Part shown: one piece after another, positions 7,398-15,005 of the stretch
Position numbering within the stretch: position 1 is the first letter of the stretch
Layout: each line of letters starts with the position of its first letter
NCBI GenBank assembly: GCA_937925695.1
Contig: CALAMD010000083.1
Span: forward strand, 1-21,449
Direction: 5' to 3'
Length of the DNA: 21,449 bases
Origin: an uncultured Bacillaceae bacterium
GTDB taxonomy: Bacteria; Bacillota; Bacilli; Bacillales; Amphibacillaceae
Position numbers and translations under genes: made by a program
The notes under the pieces: generated by a model
Database searches by the model: none
Seen by the model: the letters and a program-made list of their open reading frames with translations, nothing else
Told to the model about the DNA's origin: nothing

Positions 7398-9620
7398 ATG
7401 AGTCAAACAATGAATGACTTACTACAAGGATTAAATAAACAACAGCAAGAAGCTGTGAAACATACAGAAGGTCCATTATTAATCATGGCGGGAGCAGGCA
7501 GTGGTAAAACCCGAGTCCTTACCCACCGGATCGCTTATTTACTTAAGGAAAAGGGTGTTGGTCCACGGAACATACTAGCGATTACTTTCACGAACAAAGC
7601 AGCGAGAGAAATGAAAGACCGGGTAGAAAAGCTCGTTGGCTCAGAAAGTGCTGATATGTGGGTATCAACCTTTCACTCGATGTGTGTGCGAATTTTAAGG
7701 CGGGATATTGACCAAATTGGTTATAACAGAAACTTTACGATCCTTGATCCGAGTGATCAGTTATCTGCCGTACGTCAAGTATTAAGGGATTTAAATATTG
7801 ACCCGAAACAATTTGATCCACGGGCGATGCTAAACCAAATTAGTAGTGCTAAAAATGAACTTATTACACCAGAAACCTATGAAAAAGAGGCAAGTAATTA
7901 TTTTGAACGTCAAGTCGCAAGGGTTTATACAGCCTATCAGGAACTCATTCGTAAAAACCAATCCCTTGACTTTGATGATTTAATTATGGAGACGATACAT
8001 CTCTTCCAAAGAGTGCCAGATGTATTAACATACTATCAGCATCGCTTCCAGTACATTCATGTTGATGAGTATCAAGATACAAACCACGCCCAATATAAGT
8101 TGATCAAGCAGTTAGCGAGTCGCTTTCAAAACATTTGTGTTGTTGGTGATTCTGATCAGTCAATTTATCGCTGGCGGGGAGCGGATATGACGAATATCCT
8201 TTCTTTTGAAAAAGATTACCCCGCTGCCAAAACAGTGTTATTAGAGCAAAATTACCGCTCAACTAAATTGATCTTAGAAGCTGCCAACCATGTCATTGCC
8301 AATAATAAACAACGTCAGCCGAAAAAACTATGGACAGAAAATGAACAAGGCAACAAAATCCATTATTATCAAGGTGAGACGGAACGAGATGAAGCATTAT
8401 TCGTAACGGAAAAAATCCAAGAATTAATAACGAAGGGATATTCACCAAGTGATATATCAATTTTATATCGGACAAATGCCCAATCCCGAGCCATTGAGGA
8501 GACCCTTACGAAAGCCAATATTGATTATCAGATGGTTGGGGGAACAAAGTTCTATGATCGAAAAGAAATAAAGGACTTGCTTGCCTATTTACGTCTGATA
8601 ACAAATCCCCATGATGATATTAGTTTTGAGCGGATTGTAAATGAACCAAAACGTGGAATCGGAAAGACTTCCCTTGATAAACTAAGAGCTTATGCAGCAG
8701 AACAGGATATGTCGATGTTTGAAGCCTTAGATGTAGTTGATTTTGTTGGTGTCACTCCTCGTGTGGCCAATGCGTTGGCAGAATTCCAGGAAATGATTTT
8801 ATCATTTATGAAACAGCAAGAATTTTTAACAGCCACAGAAATGGTCGAACAAGTGCTAAGTCGAACTGGTTATGAAGAAATGTTAGAAAATGAACGGACG
8901 TTAGAAGCTGCTAGTCGCCTAGAAAACTTAGAAGAATTCAAGACGGTAACGCAGAATTTTGAAGAGACTAACGAAGAAGATCAGTCGTTAATCACTTTTT
9001 TAACAGATTTAGCGTTAATAAGTGATATTGATACGATTGATGAAGATGATGCCGATCAACAAGAAAAAATTACCCTTATGACTTTACATGCTGCCAAAGG
9101 ATTAGAATTTCCAGTCGTATTCCTCATTGGAATGGAAGAAAATATTTTTCCTCATAGTCGTTCAATGCTGGATGATGAAGAGATGGAAGAGGAAAGACGA
9201 TTAGCCTATGTCGGGATAACGCGGGCTGAGCGGGAATTATACTTAACGAATGCACGGATGCGGACACTTTATGGTCGAACAAACTTTAACCCAATCAGTC
9301 GTTTTATTACTGAAATTCCTGAGGAACTCATTGACGGTATCGAAAAAGCCAATGAATCGATGTTTGGTCGTTCACTAAAGACCTCAATATCCCAACCGAT
9401 GCCAAAACGACGCTCTCGTCGCCTCCAACAACCGACAACTACTGGTGCTGAAATGGAAACATGGAAACCCGGAGATAAAGCCAAACATAAAAAATGGGGA
9501 ATCGGTACTGTCGTAAAAGTTGAACATGAAGGAGATGCCATGGAGTTAGATATCGCTTTTCCGGCTCCAACCGGTATTAAACGAGTATTGGCAAAATTTG
9601 CCCCGATCACGAAACAATAA
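7398..9620 (+). CDS. pcrA: ATP-dependent 3'-5' DNA helicase PcrA
   Basis: This superfamily 1 UvrD/Rep-type helicase acts in nucleotide excision repair, removal of RecA filaments, conflict resolution with transcription and rolling-circle replication. The 740 residues carry all helicase motifs: Walker A AGAGSGKT (K37, T38), Ia AITFTNKAAREMKDR, II DEYQDTN (D223, E224), III VGDSDQSIYRWRGAD, IV LLEQNYRST, V TLHAAKGLEFPVVFLIGMEE and VI EERRLAYVGITRAE. The C-terminal tail (about 690-740, WKPGDKAKHKKWGIGTVV) is the Tudor-like domain that binds RNA polymerase. AAAGGTGG at 7383-7390 precedes ATG by seven bases. It is followed at once by ligA, as in most Bacillales. Confidence 0.98.
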   Translation: MSQTMNDLLQGLNKQQQEAVKHTEGPLLIMAGAGSGKTRVLTHRIAYLLKEKGVGPRNILAITFTNKAAREMKDRVEKLVGSESADMWVSTFHSMCVRILRRDIDQIGYNRNFTILDPSDQLSAVRQVLRDLNIDPKQFDPRAMLNQISSAKNELITPETYEKEASNYFERQVARVYTAYQELIRKNQSLDFDDLIMETIHLFQRVPDVLTYYQHRFQYIHVDEYQDTNHAQYKLIKQLASRFQNICVVGDSDQSIYRWRGADMTNILSFEKDYPAAKTVLLEQNYRSTKLILEAANHVIANNKQRQPKKLWTENEQGNKIHYYQGETERDEALFVTEKIQELITKGYSPSDISILYRTNAQSRAIEETLTKANIDYQMVGGTKFYDRKEIKDLLAYLRLITNPHDDISFERIVNEPKRGIGKTSLDKLRAYAAEQDMSMFEALDVVDFVGVTPRVANALAEFQEMILSFMKQQEFLTATEMVEQVLSRTGYEEMLENERTLEAASRLENLEEFKTVTQNFEETNEEDQSLITFLTDLALISDIDTIDEDDADQQEKITLMTLHAAKGLEFPVVFLIGMEENIFPHSRSMLDDEEMEEERRLAYVGITRAERELYLTNARMRTLYGRTNFNPISRFITEIPEELIDGIEKANESMFGRSLKTSISQPMPKRRSRRLQQPTTTGAEMETWKPGDKAKHKKWGIGTVVKVEHEGDAMELDIAFPAPTGIKRVLAKFAPITKQ

Positions 9621-9632
9621 GAGGTGAATTTC

Positions 9633-11633
9633 ATGGATCAAGAGCAAGCAAAAATAAGGATACAATCATTAACGAAATTACTGAATCAATATAACTATGA
9701 ATATTATGTGCTTGATCAGCCAACGGTCCCGGATGCTGAATATGATCAAAAATTTCAGGAACTATTGCAACTAGAACAACAATTTCCTGAGTTAATTGAA
9801 CCAGATTCGCCGACACAGCGGGTAGGTGGGGAACCGTTATCTGCTTTTGAAAAAGTAGAGCATCGTGTTCCGATGTTAAGCCTTGGCAATGCTTTTGACG
9901 AAGGGGATTTACGGGACTTTGATCGTCGGGTTAGACAAGCATTAAATGAACCGGTAACCTACATTTGTGAACTCAAAATTGATGGATTAGCGATTTCACT
10001 TACGTATGAAAATGGTCAATTCGTCCAAGGATCAACCCGGGGTGATGGAGTAACGGGTGAAGATATTACGGTGAATTTAAAAACGATTCGCAGTATTCCT
10101 TTGTCGATTGAGGAAAAGGCATTGATTGAAGTGCGGGGCGAAGCATTTATGCCCCAAAAATCGTTTTTAGCTTTAAATAAACAGCGAGAGAAAAAGGGCG
10201 AAGACTTATTTGCCAATCCGCGTAATGCAGCAGCTGGTTCTTTACGCCAATTAGATCCTAAAATTGCTGCCAGTCGAAACTTGGATGTTTATTTATTTGG
10301 CTATGGCGAATGGCAAGCAAATCCTATGGAGACCCATAGCGAACGATTGCAATACTTAACTGAGTTAGGTTTTAAAATTAATCCAGAATGGAAAAAGTGC
10401 GAAACGATTGAAGAAGTGATTGACTATATCAATTATTGGACGACAGAACGTCCGAATTTAAATTATGAAATTGATGGGATCGTCATTAAAGTTGATCGGT
10501 TATCCCAACAAGAAAAACTTGGATATACAGCAAGAAATCCACGCTGGGCCATTGCCTATAAATTCCCAGCTGAAGAAGCTGTCACTGTGCTTGAAGATAT
10601 TGAACTAAGTGTTGGCAGAACAGGAGTTGTTACACCTACAGCTATATTAACTCCTGTTAATGTAGCTGGTTCTACTGTCCAACGAGCAACTTTGCACAAT
10701 GAAGATTATATTCAGGAACATGATTTTCGCCTTGGAGACACGGTTGTGATTCAAAAAGCTGGCGACATCATTCCTAAAGTTGTTCGCGTCATCGAGGAAA
10801 AACGGACGGGTAACGAAATGGTATTTACTATGCCTGATCATTGTCCAGCCTGTGATAGTGAACTCATACGAATCGAAGGTGAAGTAGCTCTTCGTTGTAT
10901 GAATCCTAATTGTCCTGCCCAATTGCAAGAAGGGCTTATTCATTTCGTATCGAGAAATGCGATGAATATCGAAGGCCTTGGCGAGAAGGTCATTCAGCAA
11001 CTATTCCAGCATGAATTGGTCCAAACCATTCCTGATCTATATCGCCTAAAGCGCGAAGATTTACTACCACTAGAAAGAATGGGAGAAAAATCCGTCGCCA
11101 ACCTACTTCAAGCGATTGAATCATCAAAGAGTAACTCTCTTGAGCGACTGTTGTTTGGTCTAGGTATTCGCTTTATTGGAGAAAAAGCAGCAAGAATTTT
11201 AGCCGCTCATTTTGAAAATATGGATCACTTACTAGCGGCAAGTTATGATGACTTTATCGCAATCGATGAAATCGGAGAAAAAATGGCAGATTCCCTTGTC
11301 CACTATTTTCAAGAAGAAAAAGTACAGCAATTAATTGAAGATCTACAGGAACTCGGTGTGAATATGACGTATAAAGGTCCACGACAAACAGAGGATGATA
11401 CGTTTGCAGGGAAAACGGTCGTTTTAACAGGTCGTTTGGAGATGTTTACCCGTCAAGAAGCAAAACAAATGATTGAGTCACGAGGTGGATCGGTAACGAG
11501 CAGTGTCAGCAGAAACACCGATCTTGTCATAGCAGGAGAGGGAGCAGGCTCTAAATATAACCGTGCTGTTGAATTAGGGATTACTATTTGGAATGAAACT
11601 CAATTTGCTGAAGCCATCGGGCGATTACCATAA
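9633..11633 (+). CDS. ligA: NAD-dependent DNA ligase LigA
   Basis: LigA seals nicks using NAD in replication and repair. In order it shows an N-terminal Ia domain with YYVLDQPTVPDAEYD, the adenylation domain with CELKIDGLAIS (adenylated K115) and the STRGDGVTGEDIT and NPRNAAAGSLRQLD motifs, the OB fold with LSVGRTGVVTPTA, a zinc finger with C404, C407, C422 and C427, helix-hairpin-helix repeats, and a C-terminal BRCT domain (about 590-666, GKTVVLTGRLEMFTRQEA). An in-frame GTG at 9624 is possible, but GAGGTG at 9621-9626 lies six bases before ATG 9633 and makes that the better start, giving 666 residues. It begins 12 bases after pcrA and is surely cotranscribed. Confidence 0.97.
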   Translation: MDQEQAKIRIQSLTKLLNQYNYEYYVLDQPTVPDAEYDQKFQELLQLEQQFPELIEPDSPTQRVGGEPLSAFEKVEHRVPMLSLGNAFDEGDLRDFDRRVRQALNEPVTYICELKIDGLAISLTYENGQFVQGSTRGDGVTGEDITVNLKTIRSIPLSIEEKALIEVRGEAFMPQKSFLALNKQREKKGEDLFANPRNAAAGSLRQLDPKIAASRNLDVYLFGYGEWQANPMETHSERLQYLTELGFKINPEWKKCETIEEVIDYINYWTTERPNLNYEIDGIVIKVDRLSQQEKLGYTARNPRWAIAYKFPAEEAVTVLEDIELSVGRTGVVTPTAILTPVNVAGSTVQRATLHNEDYIQEHDFRLGDTVVIQKAGDIIPKVVRVIEEKRTGNEMVFTMPDHCPACDSELIRIEGEVALRCMNPNCPAQLQEGLIHFVSRNAMNIEGLGEKVIQQLFQHELVQTIPDLYRLKREDLLPLERMGEKSVANLLQAIESSKSNSLERLLFGLGIRFIGEKAARILAAHFENMDHLLAASYDDFIAIDEIGEKMADSLVHYFQEEKVQQLIEDLQELGVNMTYKGPRQTEDDTFAGKTVVLTGRLEMFTRQEAKQMIESRGGSVTSSVSRNTDLVIAGEGAGSKYNRAVELGITIWNETQFAEAIGRLP

Positions 11634-11648
11634 GGGAGGGGATCAAAA

Positions 11649-12764
11649 ATGAAAAAGTTAACCATAACATTGATAGCAGTCCTCCTATTTCTTGTCAGTT
11701 GTGTGCCAGAAACGACTGAAGATGAAATTGTTCAGCCAAATGATGAACAAACAGAGCAAGAAATATTGATCGTTCCAAGTTACCAGCTGTCCAAAGAAAA
11801 TTATCGGATGATCCTACCCTTCCGTCCTAGTGAAGCAAGGGGCGTTATTGGTAGACAGGTAGCCAATCGGTTAGACATCGATGAAATGGAAGCTGGTTTA
11901 ATGCGTCATTCGACAGAAGTGTTTGATCCAGAGAAATATTACTATGAAGAAGGACAGTATTTAACGAAGGACATGGTGATCGATTGGATCGATGAACTGA
12001 ATCCAGAACGGCCAGAAATGGGATCAGATCCAGATGAATTTAGGGATAACCCGAGATATTTATCCCATATTTTAGAACAAAACTATTTGCAAAAAAATGA
12101 TGATAATACGGTAGAACTCGTTGGCGTTTCTATTGGACTGGCATTAAAATCCGTTTATCGTTTTCAATCGGAAATAGGCGGACCTTATTATTATGAGGAA
12201 ATTCCCCTTGAAGACATGCTAGCCCAGGGAGAAGAAATAGCCCAATCGATCTTAGAACGGGTTCGACAAATTGAAGAATTAAGAGATGTGCCGATTATGA
12301 TCGCACTGTTTCGTGAAGAGGAACATTCTTCGCCTGTACCAGGAAATTTTGTTGCCAAAACGGTTGTTCCAGCCCATGATATGATGATTGGGGAGTGGGA
12401 ATCAATTAATGAAAAGAATGTCTTGTTCCCTTCAGATGAAGCCCAAAAAAATTATATTGAGGACTATGAGGTCATTAGTAACTTTGCTGAAGAAATCTCT
12501 AGTTTTTTTCCAAACTATGTTGGTTACGTCGGTAAAGGTTTTTACGTGAATGAAGATCTGAAAAAATTAACGATTGATATACCAATTGAATTTTATGGCA
12601 GTGCTGAAGTTATCGGTTTTACCCAATATATTTATGGGATTGCGAACGGCATGTTTTCCAATCGTTATGATTTGGAGATAAAAGTCAAGTCAAGTCAAAA
12701 AATAGAAAGTGTGCTTTATCGTGAAGCAGGCGAAGAGGATCTAGTCGTTCACATTTTCCAATAA
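11649..12764 (+). CDS. camS: CamS/YerH family lipoprotein
   Basis: A 371-residue lipoprotein of the CamS (YerH) family, named after the Enterococcus protein whose signal peptide releases the cAM373 sex pheromone. The signal peptide is MKKLTITLIAVLLFLVSC, with a perfect lipobox LVSC and Cys at residue 18. A charged linker is followed by the conserved body with FRPSEARGVIGRQVANRLD, DEMEAGLMRHST, YYEEGQYLTKD, VSIGLALKS and, near the end, FTQYIYGIANGMFS. It is expected on the outer membrane face; the function of the mature protein is unknown. GGGAGGGG (11634-11641) lies directly after the ligA stop and seven bases before ATG, so it is the last gene of the pcrB operon. Confidence 0.9.
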   Translation: MKKLTITLIAVLLFLVSCVPETTEDEIVQPNDEQTEQEILIVPSYQLSKENYRMILPFRPSEARGVIGRQVANRLDIDEMEAGLMRHSTEVFDPEKYYYEEGQYLTKDMVIDWIDELNPERPEMGSDPDEFRDNPRYLSHILEQNYLQKNDDNTVELVGVSIGLALKSVYRFQSEIGGPYYYEEIPLEDMLAQGEEIAQSILERVRQIEELRDVPIMIALFREEEHSSPVPGNFVAKTVVPAHDMMIGEWESINEKNVLFPSDEAQKNYIEDYEVISNFAEEISSFFPNYVGYVGKGFYVNEDLKKLTIDIPIEFYGSAEVIGFTQYIYGIANGMFSNRYDLEIKVKSSQKIESVLYREAGEEDLVVHIFQ

Positions 12765-12818
12765 ATGCCAATATCAACATCATCTCAACAGCAATAATTT
12801 AATAAAGACCTTAGTATT

Positions 12819-12852
12819 AGGAAAAAGTTCCTTAAATAGGAGCTTTTTTCCT
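12819..12852 (+). terminator. Intrinsic terminator after camS
   Basis: AGGAAAAAGTTCCT (12819-12832) pairs with AGGAGCTTTTTTCCT (12838-12852) around TAAAT, with one unpaired T. The six-T run is inside the right arm. It ends the pcrB-camS operon and insulates the regulator gene downstream. Confidence 0.75.
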
Positions 12853-12859
12853 CTTTGTA

Positions 12860-12914
12860 GGAAAGTTGGAAAGTTTTTTTGCTGTTAAATGACATTTTTA
12901 CCTCTTAACTTTCC
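12860..12914 (+). repeat. Two tandem GGAAAGTT boxes and one inverted copy upstream of the regulator
   Basis: GGAAAGTT occurs twice in tandem (12860-12867, 12868-12875) and once inverted as AACTTTCC (12907-12914). The inverted copy lies just upstream of the expected -35 position of the regulator promoter. This is the arrangement one would expect of operator sites for an autoregulated gene, but the boxes are short and part of the region may only be the tail of the camS terminator. Confidence 0.4.
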
Positions 12915-12936
12915 CAATATGAATTTTCTGAATATA

Positions 12937-12945
12937 TGCTATAAT
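12937..12945 (+). promoter_or_regulatory. Extended -10 promoter of the regulator-peptide operon
   Basis: TGCTATAAT gives an extended -10 with perfect TATAAT at 12940-12945. The 17-base position upstream holds no -35 consensus (ATATGA), which suits a promoter needing an activator. Transcription would start near 12952, leaving a 47-base leader with an AACAAACAAA stretch. Confidence 0.7.
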
Positions 12946-12998
12946 TACGTTAAGCAAACAAACAAAGCAATAACGAGACTTCGACAAGGTGATCGTAA

Positions 12999-14264
12999 AT
13001 GGAAATCGGTGCATTTATTAAATTACATCGCATTGAACAAAATATGACCCAAGAAGAATTGGCGAAAGGTATCGTTTCAATGTCCTATTTGTCGAAAATA
13101 GAAAATGGACGAACTGAGGCAAGTTCTGAAGTCATTAGCATGCTTTGTACACGTTTGGGAATCCATTTAGATAATGAGGATGAAGCAAGAATTCAGGAAA
13201 TGTGTGCTAAATGGTATGATCTACTATTTGAAGTCCAAGATCAAGCAGAAATTATCAGAATCCATGATGAAATTCAAGCATTAATAGATAAAGCCCATTC
13301 TCGACATTGGATTATGTTTCAAATTCATCGCATACGATATTTTCTCGTGTTAGGTGAGCATAAAGCAGCCTTAGAACAAATTAACAAACTAACTGAAATA
13401 GCCAATTCTTTTAATACACTTCAACAGTATTACTGGTACAAATTTAAAGGGAATTATCGATCACTGAATAACGAGCCAAATGAAGCATTGAGGATGTACA
13501 AGTTAGCCAAAGGTTTATTAAATCAACTTGATTTAACCGAAGAAGGAGTAGCTGAGTTACAGTACGCTATTGCAGTGACCTATAGTAAATTACGACATAC
13601 GTTAGAAGCAATTGAGTATGCGAATAAAGCGCTACAAACATTTATGAAAAAATATAATTTTATTCGCTGTGCTGAGTGTCATATTATTTTAGGTATCTCT
13701 TATCGACGGATTAGAATGTATCAAAAAGCGCTCGAAAATTATAATTTAGCGAAATACTTAGGGGATTTAAGTAAAAATCAAGAAATCATCCAATTAGCGA
13801 ACCATAATCTAGCTTATTTTCACTCGGTCATGGGTAAAAATCAAGAAGCCGTTAAAAACTTTATCAAAGTTGCTGAAGATCCAAGTATTAATTTACATAC
13901 AAGATTACCAGCCATTACATCGTTAATTAAAGAATTCTATGAGATGAAAGAATATCAGCAAGCGAGAAAAGTTATTAAACAAGGATTAGAATTGCTAGAA
14001 GTCACCAAAAATAATGAATCCTACAAATTGTACTATTTCATTATTTATACTTATAAATATGCTTTGGAAGAAAACGAAGAAAAGTTTTTGTCCCTAATGA
14101 AAGAAGAATTTATCCCATATTTAATCGAACAAGAAGACTATGTAAATTTAGCTATTTACCACACGATGATTGCCAACTACTTTGAAGAACGCAGGAAGTA
14201 TAAAGATGCTGTTTACTACTTAAAACAGGCAAACAATGCCTATAAAGAATTAACAAATATTTAG
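12999..14264 (+). CDS. RRNPP-type peptide-responsive regulator (NprR-like HTH + TPR)
   Basis: The 421 residues split into an N-terminal Xre-type helix-turn-helix (about 3-60: IKLHRIEQNMTQEELAKG, SYLSKIENGRTEASSEVI) and a long all-helical part (about 70-415) made of TPR-like repeats, for example residues 264-290 with ANHNLAYFHSVMGKNQEAVKNF and the last with YFEERRKYKDAVYYLKQA. This is the architecture of RRNPP quorum-sensing receptors; the length fits NprR (about 420) better than PlcR or AimR. The TPR groove should bind a re-imported peptide, with Asn such as N268 or N270 as possible contacts (inference). AAGGTGAT at 12986-12993 lies five bases before ATG. The next gene, 14 bases on, encodes a small secreted pre-peptide, as expected for such a pair. 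Its targets cannot be read from the window. Confidence 0.88.
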   Translation: MEIGAFIKLHRIEQNMTQEELAKGIVSMSYLSKIENGRTEASSEVISMLCTRLGIHLDNEDEARIQEMCAKWYDLLFEVQDQAEIIRIHDEIQALIDKAHSRHWIMFQIHRIRYFLVLGEHKAALEQINKLTEIANSFNTLQQYYWYKFKGNYRSLNNEPNEALRMYKLAKGLLNQLDLTEEGVAELQYAIAVTYSKLRHTLEAIEYANKALQTFMKKYNFIRCAECHIILGISYRRIRMYQKALENYNLAKYLGDLSKNQEIIQLANHNLAYFHSVMGKNQEAVKNFIKVAEDPSINLHTRLPAITSLIKEFYEMKEYQQARKVIKQGLELLEVTKNNESYKLYYFIIYTYKYALEENEEKFLSLMKEEFIPYLIEQEDYVNLAIYHTMIANYFEERRKYKDAVYYLKQANNAYKELTNI

Positions 14265-14278
14265 TGAGGAGGGATTGT

Positions 14279-14413
14279 ATGAAAAAAGTGAAACAAGCCG
14301 TTGTTGCTCTAGCATTAGGCGCTTTGTTGATAGGAGGCTTTGTCGCTTCTCAGGCTGACAATGTTGTTGATACTGCAACACATGAGCAAGAGCCTACTGT
14401 TTTAAGAAGGTAA
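14279..14413 (+). CDS. Secreted signalling pre-peptide (NprX/Phr-like), 44 residues
   Basis: A short gene 14 bases after the regulator stop, with a very strong GAGGAGGG (14266-14273) five bases before ATG. The product has a Lys-rich start (MKKVKQ), a hydrophobic core (AVVALALGALLIGGFV, residues 7-22), a signal-peptidase-like site SQA (cleavage after A26), and an 18-residue polar tail DNVVDTATHEQEPTVLRR. This is the layout of pro-peptides that are exported, trimmed and re-imported by Opp to act on RRNPP receptors. The active form is probably 5-8 residues from the tail; the C-terminal EPTVLRR is one candidate, but the exact ends cannot be told from sequence. A terminator follows, so regulator and peptide form a two-gene operon. 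No close match is recalled. Confidence 0.8.
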   Translation: MKKVKQAVVALALGALLIGGFVASQADNVVDTATHEQEPTVLRR

Positions 14414-14491
14414 TGCTAAAACCTTATTAAGTTTACCGTTTGATTGACATGAGTTGAATTTTTTTACCCTAAACTATATTGATTGTTCTTA

Positions 14492-14530
14492 CCTGGAATA
14501 GGCAGTTTAACTATTTCAGGCTTTTTTTTT
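14492..14530 (+). terminator. Intrinsic terminator after the signalling cassette
   Basis: CCTGGAATAG (14492-14501) pairs with CTATTTCAGG (14511-14520), one G·U, around a nine-base loop, and is followed after one C by nine Ts. It ends the regulator-peptide unit and separates it from gatCAB. Confidence 0.88.
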
Positions 14531-14567
14531 GCCTCATTAATATCCTTCCTTGAAAACCTTCGAATAT

Positions 14568-14597
14568 TTGCCAGATGACGGCTTATTCTGCTATTAT
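14568..14597 (+). promoter_or_regulatory. Promoter of gatCAB
   Basis: TTGCCA (14568-14573) and TATTAT (14592-14597) each match five of six consensus positions with an 18-base spacer, and TGC before the -10 gives an extended -10. Transcription would start near 14604. The leader of about 93 bases shows no T-box motifs or convincing hairpin. Confidence 0.65.
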
Positions 14598-14696
14598 CAA
14601 AAGTATTGGAACGTTTTATTGGAATCCGATTTATGCACATGTATGGATGCAAGGATCTATGGAAATAGTTTTTTAATAAGCTTTGGAGGTGTAACA

Positions 14697-14993
14697 ATGT
14701 CAAAGATTAATCAAGACCAAGTGAAACAATTAGCTCATGCAGTTCGCATAGAAATTTCTGATGAAGAAGCGACAAAGTATGCCGAAGAGATCAGCCAGCT
14801 TCTCACGCAGGCAGATAAAATGGATGAGGTAGATACGAAAGAAGTAAAACCTACTACCCATGGAGTTGTTACAGAGCTCGGAAAAGTACTACGTCAAGAT
14901 AAGCCGGTACAATCAATTACACAAGAAGAAGCGTTGAAAAATGCTCCAGATAAACAAGATGGTCATTTTAAAGTTCCGGCCATTATGGAGTAA
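14697..14993 (+). CDS. gatC: Asp-tRNA(Asn)/Glu-tRNA(Gln) amidotransferase subunit C
   Basis: GatC wraps around and stabilises GatA in the GatCAB complex, which amidates Glu-tRNA(Gln) and Asp-tRNA(Asn) in bacteria lacking the direct synthetases. The 98 residues show the typical pattern: an N-terminal helix (VKQLAHAVRIEISDEEA), a Leu-rich helix (YAEEISQLLTQADKMDEVDTK), the PTTHG turn, LRQDKP, and the C-terminal APDKQDGHFKVPAIME. The start at 14697 is chosen because GGAGGT lies just before it and the family begins here; a longer frame from 14550 adds 49 residues with no family resemblance and starts before the promoter. gatA follows 12 bases later. Confidence 0.95.
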   Translation: MSKINQDQVKQLAHAVRIEISDEEATKYAEEISQLLTQADKMDEVDTKEVKPTTHGVVTELGKVLRQDKPVQSITQEEALKNAPDKQDGHFKVPAIME

Positions 14994-15005
14994 GGAGGAA
15001 AAAGC

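Noticed and set aside
12918..12934. PlcR-box-like sequence TATGAATTTTCTGAATA
   Set aside because: The left half fits TATGNA but the right half does not give TNCATA at the right place, so it is not a PlcR box.
12946..12998. AACAAACAAA repeat in the regulator leader as a regulatory repeat
   Set aside because: It is a short low-complexity A-rich stretch typical of unstructured 5' leaders and shows no further symmetry beyond a five-base CGTTA/TAACG pair.
14444..14480. Perfect TTGACA at 14444-14449 as a gatC promoter
   Set aside because: No -10 hexamer lies at a usable distance (TATATT is 25 bases away), and the cassette terminator at 14492-14530 would stop such a transcript at once.
14550..14696. 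A 49-residue N-terminal extension of GatC
   Set aside because: It begins upstream of the best promoter, has no ribosome binding site, and GatC proteins start at the later ATG, which has GGAGGT before it.
14492..14696. T-box or other riboswitch before gatCAB
   Set aside because: The terminator precedes the likely gatC promoter, no specifier loop or T-box sequence is seen, and the hairpin is explained as the end of the regulator-peptide operon.
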